Positions 1-6,157 of a DNA stretch of 9,623 nt are shown here, piece by piece (position 1 is the first letter of the stretch; every line of letters begins with the position of its first letter). The notes under the pieces are model-generated. The model had not been told where the DNA came from. It saw only the letters and a program-made list of their open reading frames with translations, and did not search any database. Origin of the DNA: Chloroflexota bacterium. GTDB taxonomy: Bacteria > Chloroflexota > Anaerolineae > Anaerolineales > UBA11858. Location: contig DOTA01000450.1 of assembly GCA_003513015.1 (NCBI GenBank), positions 1 through 9,623 on the forward strand, read 5' to 3'. Position numbers and translations under genes: made by a program.

Positions 1-525
1 GTTGCCGGTGGGTTCATCGGCCATCACAATGGAGGGTTCGTTAATTAAGGCCCGGGCAATCGCCACACGCTGTTGCTGCCCGCCGGAAAGTTCGTTGGGG
101 CGGTGGGTCATGCGGTCGCCTAAACCGACCGATTCCAGGGCGTCGCGCGAACGCTGACGGCGGTTTTTGCCGTTATGGCGGGCATATCGCAAGGGCAGTT
201 CCACATTGGCGAGGGCGGTGGCGCGGGGGAGCAGGTTAAAACTCTGGAAAACGAATCCCACCTTGCGGTTACGGATATCGGCCAGTTGGTCATCGGATAA
301 ATCGGAGATGCACTCTCCATCCAGGCAGTAATCTCCCGCCGTAGGACGATCCAAACATCCCAGAATGTTCATCAAGGTTGATTTTCCCGAACCGGAAGGC
401 CCCATAATCGAGACCACTTCACCGCGGGCAATCTGTGTTGAAAGGCCGCGCAGCGCGTGGACTTCAACCTCGCCCATTTTAAATACTTTGGTTAAATCTT
501 TGGCTTCAACAACCCAATCGGTCAT
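1..525 (-). CDS. ABC transporter ATP-binding protein, MacB/LolD type (partial, C-terminus missing)
   Basis: This is the nucleotide-binding subunit of an ABC exporter. It would hydrolyse ATP on the cytoplasmic face to drive a membrane permease. The 175 visible residues show Walker A GPSGSGKS at 42-49, the Q-loop glutamine at 94 in [10 protein letters not shown], the signature LSGGQ at 146-150 and Walker B with the catalytic glutamate in IVMADEPTG (E171). The motif spacing and the DRPTAG segment after Walker A fit the MacB/LolD/YknY subfamily (about 220-235 residues), so roughly 50 residues including the H-loop histidine lie beyond the left edge. The ATG at 525 is chosen because AAGGAG (532-537) sits 6 nt before it. 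That site overlaps the TAA stop of the upstream adaptor, so translation is probably coupled. It is the last visible gene of the marR-adaptor-adaptor operon, and a FtsX/MacB-like permease is expected next. The exported substrate cannot be told from the sequence. Confidence 0.95.
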   Translation of the reverse strand, partial: MTDWVVEAKDLTKVFKMGEVEVHALRGLSTQIARGEVVSIMGPSGSGKSTLMNILGCLDRPTAGDYCLDGECISDLSDDQLADIRNRKVGFVFQSFNLLPRATALANVELPLRYARHNGKNRRQRSRDALESVGLGDRMTHRPNELSGGQQQRVAIARALINEPSIVMADEPTGN

Positions 526-531
526 GGCAAT

Positions 532-538
532 CTCCTTA
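532..538 (-). promoter_or_regulatory. Ribosome-binding site overlapping an upstream stop codon
   Basis: On the minus strand the sequence TAAGGAG contains both the TAA stop of adaptor 2 (536-538) and the AAGGAG ribosome-binding site of the ATPase gene, 6 nt before its ATG. Ribosomes ending on the adaptor would be placed to restart on the ATPase, which would tie the two protein levels together. The overlap is seen directly; the coupling is inferred. Confidence 0.8.
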
Positions 539-2107
539 GAAACCTCCGCCGCCCATTGGCCCCCCACCCATGGGGCCACCACCTTGGAACAACGTGCTGG
601 GAGGATTAAGTACGATGGTATCGCCAGCTTTCAAATCGCCCTCGGTCACCTGGGAATACAGGTCGGAGGTGGCCCCCAGGGTAATATTGATGGGTTTGAT
701 TTGGCCGTTTTCGAGGATGTAAACCACGCGCTCGCCATCAACAACGCGCACCGCCCGGTTGGGGATCAGTAAGGCTTCATCAATTTGTTCGATAACGATG
801 TTGACAGCGGAGGTCATGCCGGGGCGCACTTCTGCGTCGGCGTCGAGTAGTTCAATGGTTACGGTAAAGCTGACCACCCCGGCGATGTTATTGCCCACCA
901 GCGCCACTTCAGCAACCTTGCCGTGATATTCTTTCCCCAAGATGGCATCGAAACTCATGGTGACTTCCTGCCCAACCTTGATCTGGTTAATATCCACTTC
1001 GGAAACATCCATATCGACTAACAAATGCGAGAGATCATCCACGCGAAAGGCTAACGTGCCAGGATTGACCTGATCTCCAGGCTTGACATTGACGAGGGTA
1101 ATAGTGCCATCGAAAGGCGCTTTGATGTAGGCCTGATTAACGGTGGCCTCCGCGGCGGCAATCCGAGCCTCGGCTACGGCAATATCTTCGGCGGCGGGGC
1201 CGTCTTTGATGCGATCGTAAGAACGCTGGGCCTCGGCTAGTTGGGCCTCGAGCAAAGCCACATCAGCTTCGCTAGGGCCATCTTTGATACGGTCGAAGGA
1301 GCGCTGGGCCTCGGCCAGTTGGGCCTGGGCGGTGGCGTAATTGGCCTGGGCTAAGGCGACCTCGGTATCAGAGGCCGAGCCTGTGAGGGCATTGAGCTGG
1401 CGCACGGCGAAATCATATTGCTGTTGTGCCGCCGACAGGTTGGCTTGCAGATTGGCGCGCGTCAGGTTGCTTTCCGGTTTGTTGGCATACGGATCGTACT
1501 TTTCTTTCGCCTTATCTAAAGCATCTTTGGCAATCGTGACCTGGGCTTGGGCGGCGTCAACATTCGTCTGTCCGGCCGAGGCTTGCAAGTTGTTGACCTG
1601 CCGCTCGTAATAATCCACGGATTGTTGGGCATCGGCGATGGCTTGCAAGGCCAGGGCCTGTTGTAATTCGGGGTTGAGCAAGTCTTCAAGCGCTTTCTGG
1701 GCGGTTTCCACCGCTTGTAGAGCTTGAGCCTGTTGGAGTTGCGAGTTCATCAGATCGTCGAGGGCTTTTTGGGCACTCACCAAATCGGCCTGGGCCAGAA
1801 TCACATTTTGGGGCAGCGAAGTTTCGGCAATCGAGGCTAACTGCTGGTCGATCGTGACTGAATCACCCACCAGCGCTCCTACCTTTTCCACCGTGCCGGA
1901 AGTTTGCCAGGCCAGTTGAGCGGTCTGGTTTGAGCGCACTACGCCCGTGGCACCGATGGTAGATGTTAGCGTGCCATAATCGACCGCCACGGTTTGCAAG
2001 CTCGCCATCATTTCTTCTTGGGCTTTCTGGGCGCGGTAGGTAATCCAGGCGTACCCGCCACCGATGATTACGGCCAAAATCACAATAATAATCAGAAACT
2101 TTTTCAT
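536..2107 (-). CDS. HlyD/MacA-type membrane fusion protein (adaptor 2)
   Basis: This is an adaptor (membrane fusion protein) of an ABC exporter, anchored in the cytoplasmic membrane with its body outside. The 523 residues start with a short Lys-Lys and hydrophobic anchor (about 4-22). Two halves of a lipoyl domain follow (about 52-94 and 326-358, the second with [18 protein letters not shown]), separated by a long Ala/Gln/Glu-rich coiled-coil hairpin (95-325). Then come a beta-barrel (about 360-440) and a membrane-proximal domain (441-505, with [21 protein letters not shown]). The hairpin holds near-repeats: [17 protein letters not shown] (124-140) resembles 148-164, and [14 protein letters not shown] (263-276) recurs with one change at 289-302. 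The protein ends in a Gly/Met tail (509-523). No lipobox is seen. The ATG at 2107 has GGAG 8 nt upstream (2116-2119). It is a clear paralogue of the gene before it (2147-3823), to which it aligns over nearly the whole length, and it directly precedes the ATPase. Family assignment is firm; cargo is unknown. Confidence 0.93.
   Translation of the reverse strand: MKKFLIIIVILAVIIGGGYAWITYRAQKAQEEMMASLQTVAVDYGTLTSTIGATGVVRSNQTAQLAWQTSGTVEKVGALVGDSVTIDQQLASIAETSLPQNVILAQADLVSAQKALDDLMNSQLQQAQALQAVETAQKALEDLLNPELQQALALQAIADAQQSVDYYERQVNNLQASAGQTNVDAAQAQVTIAKDALDKAKEKYDPYANKPESNLTRANLQANLSAAQQQYDFAVRQLNALTGSASDTEVALAQANYATAQAQLAEAQRSFDRIKDGPSEADVALLEAQLAEAQRSYDRIKDGPAAEDIAVAEARIAAAEATVNQAYIKAPFDGTITLVNVKPGDQVNPGTLAFRVDDLSHLLVDMDVSEVDINQIKVGQEVTMSFDAILGKEYHGKVAEVALVGNNIAGVVSFTVTIELLDADAEVRPGMTSAVNIVIEQIDEALLIPNRAVRVVDGERVVYILENGQIKPINITLGATSDLYSQVTEGDLKAGDTIVLNPPSTLFQGGGPMGGGPMGGGGF
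1202..1321 (-). repeat. Imperfect in-gene direct repeat, 78-bp period, in adaptor 2
   Basis: Two 42-bp copies, 1202-1243 and 1280-1321, match at 35 of 42 bases by my count and lie exactly 78 bp (26 codons) apart. Both encode QLAEAQRS(F/Y)DRIKD. The differences are mostly at third codon positions, so the repeat is maintained at the protein level. The period matches a 26-residue structural unit of the coiled-coil hairpin, which is also visible in the sister adaptor. Confidence 0.75.
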
Positions 2108-2146
2108 AGATTTTTCTCCAAATCCGTTTATAGGATGTTTTTCAAA

Positions 2147-3823
2147 TTAGGGATGCATTCCGAGGAGACCCTGGCCCGACGAGCTGCCTGTCAGGCCATC
2201 GCTGGGGGGATTGAGGATGACTTTGTCACCTACGGATAGATCACCGCTGAGGACTTCACTGTATAAATCGGAGGATGCGCCTAAGGTGACAGAGATAGGC
2301 ACGATGGAATTCAGATGTGCTGACCCACCCCCACTGGGCAGCCGCCCCTCAGGAGTTCCGTTAACTGAATCTCGCAAGACATAGACCACGCGCTCACCAT
2401 CCAAAAGCCGGATGGCGCGATTGGGAACCATCAAGACATCATCCACTGCGCTGGTGATAATGCTGACTGCGGAGGTCATCCCTGAGCGAACCTCAGCATC
2501 CGCATCCGAGAGTTCCACTGTGACCGTAAAGCTGGTGATGCCATTTACGGTGTCGCCAACAGGCGCAACACTGACCACTTGCCCGTGATATTCTTTGGCC
2601 AGAATGGCATCGAAGGTGGCGATCACTTGCTGCCCTGGCTGCACCAGGGGAATATCAATTTCCGAAACGTTCAAATCAACCAGCATGGACGAGAGGTCAT
2701 CGAGCCGAAATGCCAGCGTGCCGGCACTGACCAAATCACCGGGTTGGGATTGAGCCAGGGTAATGGTGCCAGCGAAGGGTGCCAAAATTTTAGTTTGCTG
2801 CAACGTGGCCTGTGTTGCCGCAATTTGGGTTTCCAGAATGGTGACATCTTCTTGGGGCGCGCCATTTTGCACGCGGGCATATTCCCTTTGGGCATCGGCC
2901 AATTGCGCTTCGAGTACGGCGATATCGGCCGGGCTGGCCCCATCTTTGATACGGTTGTACTGCAAATTGGCATCATCGAGCTGGGCCTGGGCGGCGAAAA
3001 CCGCGGCTTCCGCCAGGGCCACATCCTGCGGATCAGGTGGTTCGAGCAGGCCTTCATATTTATTGTTAGCCCGATCGTAGGCTAATTGGTCTTGTGTGCG
3101 TGAAAAATTCAATCCCTCAAGCGCTTTATTCAATCCCTTCATGAATTCCCGGCGCATTTCAGCAGGCATGGGGGTGGTGCCCAGTTTGGTGCGGTCGCGT
3201 TCGATTTTTTCAATCGAATCCAGCGTTTTGTTCAATTTGTTTTCTGCCAAAAGCATGTTGGCATAAGCCTGATCGATGGCGGCCTGAGAAACCGGATTTT
3301 TGAGAATTGCAAGCTGCGTTTCTGCTGTATCCAGGTCAGCTTGGGCCGTGGCAATCGCAGCCTGGGCCTGAGCCTGGGCCACGCCAGGATTCAAGGCATC
3401 ATCCAGGGCTTGTTCGGCCTCTTCAACCGCCTTGAGTGCTTCGGCTTGCTGTAAAGATGAGTTTAACAGGGTGTCGAGCTGGTTTTGGGTGTTTACCAGG
3501 TCAGCCTGGGCCAAAATGATGTAAGACGGCAGCGAAGTGTCCGCCAAATTTGCCAGGGAATCTCCCGCGTTAACGGTATCACCCACATTTGCCAGAACTT
3601 GTTCCACTTGCCCGGAGATTTTCCAGATCAGGTAGGCACTCTGGTTGGCGCGTACCGTCCCGGTAGCTCCTACCGTTGATGAGAGCGTACCGCGTTGCAC
3701 GCTTTCGGTTTCCAGGTTGGCCAGCAACGCGTTCATTTGCCTTTGTGAAAACCGGCCAAACAAGAGAAAGCCACCGATCAGCAAAGCCACGATGATTGAA
3801 ATGATAATAAGTGTTTTTTTCAT
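2147..3823 (-). CDS. HlyD/MacA-type membrane fusion protein (adaptor 1)
   Basis: This is a second membrane-anchored adaptor for the same ABC exporter. Its 558 residues carry an N-terminal anchor (4-22), a first lipoyl half (about 52-94), a long coiled-coil hairpin (about 95-345), and a second lipoyl half (346-375, APFAGTITLAQSQPGDLV). A beta-barrel (about 376-458) and a membrane-proximal domain (460-540, with VPNRAIRLLDGERVVYVLRD) follow. It aligns with adaptor 2 from end to end, sharing for example FDAIL, KEYHG, SFTVT, ELxDADAEVR, GMTSAV and ILNPPS. It differs in a charged stretch inside the hairpin (about 203-262, including a Pro-containing break at 215-221) and in a 19-residue Gly/Ser/Pro-rich insertion near 486-508. 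It also lacks the Gly/Met tail. The 26-residue hairpin units starting at G295 and G321 resemble those in adaptor 2. The ATG at 3823 has only a weak AAGCGG-like ribosome site, but the anchor directly after it supports this start. The marR-like gene ends 40 nt upstream. Confidence 0.93.
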   Translation of the reverse strand: MKKTLIIISIIVALLIGGFLLFGRFSQRQMNALLANLETESVQRGTLSSTVGATGTVRANQSAYLIWKISGQVEQVLANVGDTVNAGDSLANLADTSLPSYIILAQADLVNTQNQLDTLLNSSLQQAEALKAVEEAEQALDDALNPGVAQAQAQAAIATAQADLDTAETQLAILKNPVSQAAIDQAYANMLLAENKLNKTLDSIEKIERDRTKLGTTPMPAEMRREFMKGLNKALEGLNFSRTQDQLAYDRANNKYEGLLEPPDPQDVALAEAAVFAAQAQLDDANLQYNRIKDGASPADIAVLEAQLADAQREYARVQNGAPQEDVTILETQIAATQATLQQTKILAPFAGTITLAQSQPGDLVSAGTLAFRLDDLSSMLVDLNVSEIDIPLVQPGQQVIATFDAILAKEYHGQVVSVAPVGDTVNGITSFTVTVELSDADAEVRSGMTSAVSIITSAVDDVLMVPNRAIRLLDGERVVYVLRDSVNGTPEGRLPSGGGSAHLNSIVPISVTLGASSDLYSEVLSGDLSVGDKVILNPPSDGLTGSSSGQGLLGMHP

Positions 3824-3863
3824 ATCCGCTTGTTGATTTCAAACGCCAAAAGTTAAAACTGCG

Positions 3864-4310
3864 TTAGGTATTTTCCTGACTTTGTGATTTTTCCAAGGCG
3901 CTGACGGCGCGATCCAGTAAACAAATCAACTGTTCTTGTTCCTCTGTTGCTAGGCCCGAAAGGAAATGTTTGAGCATCTGGGAACGGTAGATGTTCATAT
4001 TATCGACAAAAGCCTCACCATTTTCTGTGAGATAAATTGGCCGGGTGCGTCGATCATTGGGGTCCGTGCTCTGTTTCAGCCAATTCTCTTTGACCAGACG
4101 GCGAATGCCCACACTAACAGTTGGAGGAGTAACGTTCAATCCCTTGGCAATATCCAATACGCCACAACCTGGAAAGTGTGCAACCCAATTCAGGATTAAA
4201 GCCTGAGGCAAGCTCAAGGGCGATTCTTTGGGCGGCTGCATTAATGGGATGGAACTCAGGCGCTGCAGCACTTCTGCCATGCGGTCTTCGGGTTGGTTAT
4301 GATTTGTCAT
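3864..4310 (-). CDS. MarR-family transcriptional regulator
   Basis: This is a 148-residue winged helix-turn-helix protein with the normal length of the MarR family, whose members bind palindromic DNA as dimers and release it on binding small molecules. The DNA-binding part covers about 35-100: helix-turn-helix in GVLDIAKGLNVTPPTVSVGIRR (split here as 50-60 and 61-71) and the wing with the family hallmark DPNDRRTRPIYLT (83-95). The flanking helices (10-25 and 102-140) would form the dimer interface. Cysteines at 49 and 130 are present; redox sensing is possible but not supported further. It is the first gene of the exporter operon, behind a consensus promoter with a palindrome at the start point, so it is probably an autorepressor that also controls the exporter. 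The ATG at 4310 has no clear ribosome site. A second ATG at codon 11 is an alternative that would leave the DNA-binding domain intact. Confidence 0.93.
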   Translation of the reverse strand: MTNHNQPEDRMAEVLQRLSSIPLMQPPKESPLSLPQALILNWVAHFPGCGVLDIAKGLNVTPPTVSVGIRRLVKENWLKQSTDPNDRRTRPIYLTENGEAFVDNMNIYRSQMLKHFLSGLATEEQEQLICLLDRAVSALEKSQSQENT

Positions 4311-4327
4311 AATTTTACAGTTGATTA

Positions 4328-4344
4328 TTAGTTAGACTAACTAA
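4328..4344. promoter_or_regulatory. Candidate operator: perfect 17-bp palindrome
   Basis: TTAGTTAG-A-CTAACTAA is a perfect inverted repeat with 8-bp arms and a single central base. After three unpaired positions on each side, TGA (4322-4324) and TCA (4348-4350) pair again. It begins where transcription from the consensus marR promoter should start (about 4345) and ends 17 nt before the marR ATG. Size and symmetry fit a MarR-family dimer site. Bound protein would block promoter clearance. The symmetry is seen directly; the protein that binds it is inferred. Confidence 0.75.
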
Positions 4345-4351
4345 ATTTCAG

Positions 4352-4379
4352 ATTATATGCACAGGAATACTTCTGTCAA
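4352..4379 (-). promoter_or_regulatory. Consensus sigma-70-type promoter of the marR-exporter operon
   Basis: On the minus strand TTGACA (4374-4379) and TATAAT (4352-4357) are both exact consensus hexamers, 16 nt apart. The expected start point is near 4345, giving a leader of about 35 nt before the marR ATG. Such a strong promoter next to a palindrome fits a gene set that is normally held off by a repressor. Confidence 0.8.
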
Positions 4380-4384
4380 CAGAA
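4371..4384. promoter_or_regulatory. Second palindrome overlapping the -35 box
   Basis: TTCTGT-CA-ACAGAA is a perfect inverted repeat with 6-bp arms that contains the whole -35 hexamer of the marR promoter. A regulator bound here would exclude RNA polymerase. It differs in sequence from the 17-bp palindrome at the start point, so it could serve another protein, or be chance in a short AT-rich stretch. Confidence 0.35.
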
Positions 4385-4628
4385 AAATCCGCTCAAAAAC
4401 TGATTCTTACAAATCTCTAAGGATTCTAAAAAAGCGCGTGATTGCTGTTAAATTGCCCAAAACGGGGCGCCAAGTATGTGTTCATTGAAGTAATTTTATT
4501 TGTGATAAATAGTACAAAAGAGATGACATCCGCCTGAAAAATTTATGACATCTGGAACTGAATATTAACCATTTTTATCGGTATGATCGGATTCTAGAAT
4601 AAATAGGAATTATATTCGGAGGATAGGT
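4385..4628. other. Remainder of the divergent intergenic region
   Basis: No open reading frame or RNA gene is apparent here. The stretch is AT-rich and separates the minus-strand exporter operon from the plus-strand gltD-like gene. It holds a direct repeat of ATGACATCYG (4523-4532 and 4545-4554), weak -10-like boxes near 4582-4600, and a good ribosome site, GGAGG at 4618-4622. Confidence 0.6.
4582..4600 (+). promoter_or_regulatory. Weak candidate -10 boxes for the gltD-like gene
   Basis: TATGAT (4582-4587) and TAGAAT (4595-4600) each differ by one base from the -10 consensus and lie 29-47 nt before the ATG at 4629. No convincing -35 hexamer stands 16-18 nt upstream of either, so if one is used an activator may be needed. 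The repeated ATGACATCYG motif just upstream is a possible activator site. Confidence 0.25.
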
Positions 4629-6065
4629 ATGCCACAATCCATTCCCAGTGAATTTTTAGCAATTGATCGTAAAGCTCGAGCGCTCTCACCCTGTGACCAG
4701 ATCAGTTTGCGCCCCGCAGAAGAACGGGTGCGAGATTTTAATGAAGTTATCATTCCCATGGGGGCAGAATGCGCTCAAATCGCAGCCTCCCGCTGTATTC
4801 ACTGTCCTGATCCGGCAGGATGTGTGGTGGCCTGCCCAACCCATAATGATATCCCCTCGGCGATGTGGCTCATCGAACAGGGAGATTTTCTGGCTGCGGC
4901 TAATCTTTATCAGGAAACCAGTTCACTTCCAGAAGTTTGTTCGCGTGTCTGCCCGCATGAAGCCCTTTGCCAGGGAGCCTGTGTCCTGGTAAAAAGCGGC
5001 GATCCGGTTTTAACGGGTTATCTGGAATCTTTCGTGATGGATTTTGCCCGTGAAATGGGTTTGATCTCCATCCCGGTCGGCGAACCGACGGGCAAACGGG
5101 TTGCTATCGTAGGGGCTGGCCCGGCTGGGCTAGGCTGTGCTGAGCAATTAGTTCGCAAAGGACATCAAGTCACAGTTTTCGAATCGAAACCCGAGGCGGG
5201 CGGCCTGCTGGTTTACGGGATTCCGAACTTCAAACTCACCAAAGATGTGGTGATCAATCGCATTCGCGATCTGCAAAAAGTTGGAGTTGAATTTGTTTTC
5301 AATACTTATATTGGCAAAGATAAAACCATCGACCAACTGCTTGCAGAAGGTTATGAGGCTGTTTTTGTAGGTGTTGGCACGCAGGTTGATGCCCCTCTCA
5401 AAGTTGAAGGTTCAAGGTTGCCCGGCGTTTTCCCGGCCACGGAATTTCTAATCCGTACCAATGTTTTGGAACATTACCTGCCCCAAGATATGCCTCACAT
5501 GGAAAAAGTTGGCAATAAGGTTGTGGTGATTGGTGGTGGTGATACCGCTTCAGATGCTTTGCGATCGGCCCTGCGCCTCGGAGCCAAAGAAGTGACCTGT
5601 CTCTATCGCCGCACCGAACGTGAAATGCCAGGCGGCAAAAAAGACCGCCAAATGGCCCGCGAAGAAGGCGCGCGCTACCAGTTCCTCACTCAGCCGATTC
5701 GTTTCCTGGCGAATGATGATGGACAACTGGCCGCGGTTGAGTGTCTGCGCATGGAATTAGGCGAACCGGATGAATCTGGCCGCCGTCGCCCCGTCCCTGT
5801 GGAGGGTTCTAATTTCATCGTGGAATGTGATACCGTGGTTTTGGCCCTGGGTTACTGGCCTGACCCGGTGATTGGTGACACTACCCCTGAGTTGGAAACG
5901 CATAACTGGGGTTTGATCGTTACCAATCCCGAAACAGGCGCTACCACCCGTCCTGGCGTATTCGCTGGTGGTGATGCCGTCACCGGTCCCGATCTGGTGG
6001 TCACGGCCATGTATGCCGGCCGCAAAGCCGCTGCTTCGATTGATGAATATCTAAAAAGCAAGTAA
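4629..6065 (+). CDS. gltD: GltD-like NAD(P)H/FAD iron-sulfur oxidoreductase (glutamate synthase small subunit family)
   Basis: The 478-residue cytosolic flavoprotein has the length and domain order of glutamate synthase small subunits, which pass electrons from NAD(P)H through FAD and iron-sulfur clusters to a partner. The N-terminal domain has two cysteine sets for 4Fe-4S clusters: C56, C59, C65, C69 and C104, C108, C114, C118. An FAD-binding Rossmann fold follows (VAIVGAGPAGLGCA, 158-171), with the family motif GGLLVYGIPNFKL (191-203). A second nucleotide-binding fold for NAD(P)H follows (VVVIGGGDTASDA, 298-310), with LYRRTEREMPG (325-335) after it. The closing FAD motif is PGVFAGGDAVTGPDLVVTA (442-460). 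The ATG at 4629 has GGAGG 6 nt upstream. No large subunit gene lies nearby and a terminator follows at once, so it is a single-gene unit. It may pair with a GltB encoded elsewhere, act as an NfnB/SudA-like enzyme, or serve another acceptor. Family membership is firm; physiological partner is open. Confidence 0.93.
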   Translation: MPQSIPSEFLAIDRKARALSPCDQISLRPAEERVRDFNEVIIPMGAECAQIAASRCIHCPDPAGCVVACPTHNDIPSAMWLIEQGDFLAAANLYQETSSLPEVCSRVCPHEALCQGACVLVKSGDPVLTGYLESFVMDFAREMGLISIPVGEPTGKRVAIVGAGPAGLGCAEQLVRKGHQVTVFESKPEAGGLLVYGIPNFKLTKDVVINRIRDLQKVGVEFVFNTYIGKDKTIDQLLAEGYEAVFVGVGTQVDAPLKVEGSRLPGVFPATEFLIRTNVLEHYLPQDMPHMEKVGNKVVVIGGGDTASDALRSALRLGAKEVTCLYRRTEREMPGGKKDRQMAREEGARYQFLTQPIRFLANDDGQLAAVECLRMELGEPDESGRRRPVPVEGSNFIVECDTVVLALGYWPDPVIGDTTPELETHNWGLIVTNPETGATTRPGVFAGGDAVTGPDLVVTAMYAGRKAAASIDEYLKSK

Positions 6066-6092
6066 CTATCAAAAGTTTTTCTTCCTCCAGTG

Positions 6093-6128
6093 AAATCGGC
6101 CCTGTTTAACAGGGCCGATTTATTTTTT
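6093..6128 (+). terminator. Strong intrinsic terminator after the gltD-like gene
   Basis: AAATCGGCCCTG (6093-6104) and CAGGGCCGATTT (6110-6121) form a perfect 12-bp GC-rich stem around a 5-nt TTTAA loop, followed by ATTTTTT (6122-6128). It lies 27 nt after the TAA stop and ends the single-gene transcript. It also insulates the glycosyltransferase gene downstream. Confidence 0.93.
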
Positions 6129-6157
6129 AAGGGCAATCTATAACCGTTTCCCCCAGG

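Noticed and set aside
365..772. Open frame of 135 codons on the plus strand
   Set aside because: It lies opposite the ATPase start and adaptor 2, both of which have clear family motifs. It has no recognisable domain and is a shadow of their codon usage.
2579..3085. Open frame of 168 codons on the plus strand inside adaptor 1
   Set aside because: It is antisense to a well-supported adaptor gene with no ribosome site or family motif. The Ala/Gln-rich coding strand creates long open frames on the other strand.
4455..4468. GCCC-AAAACG-GGGC hairpin in the divergent intergenic region
   Set aside because: The stem is only 4 bp and no T tract follows on either strand, so it is neither a terminator nor a supported operator.
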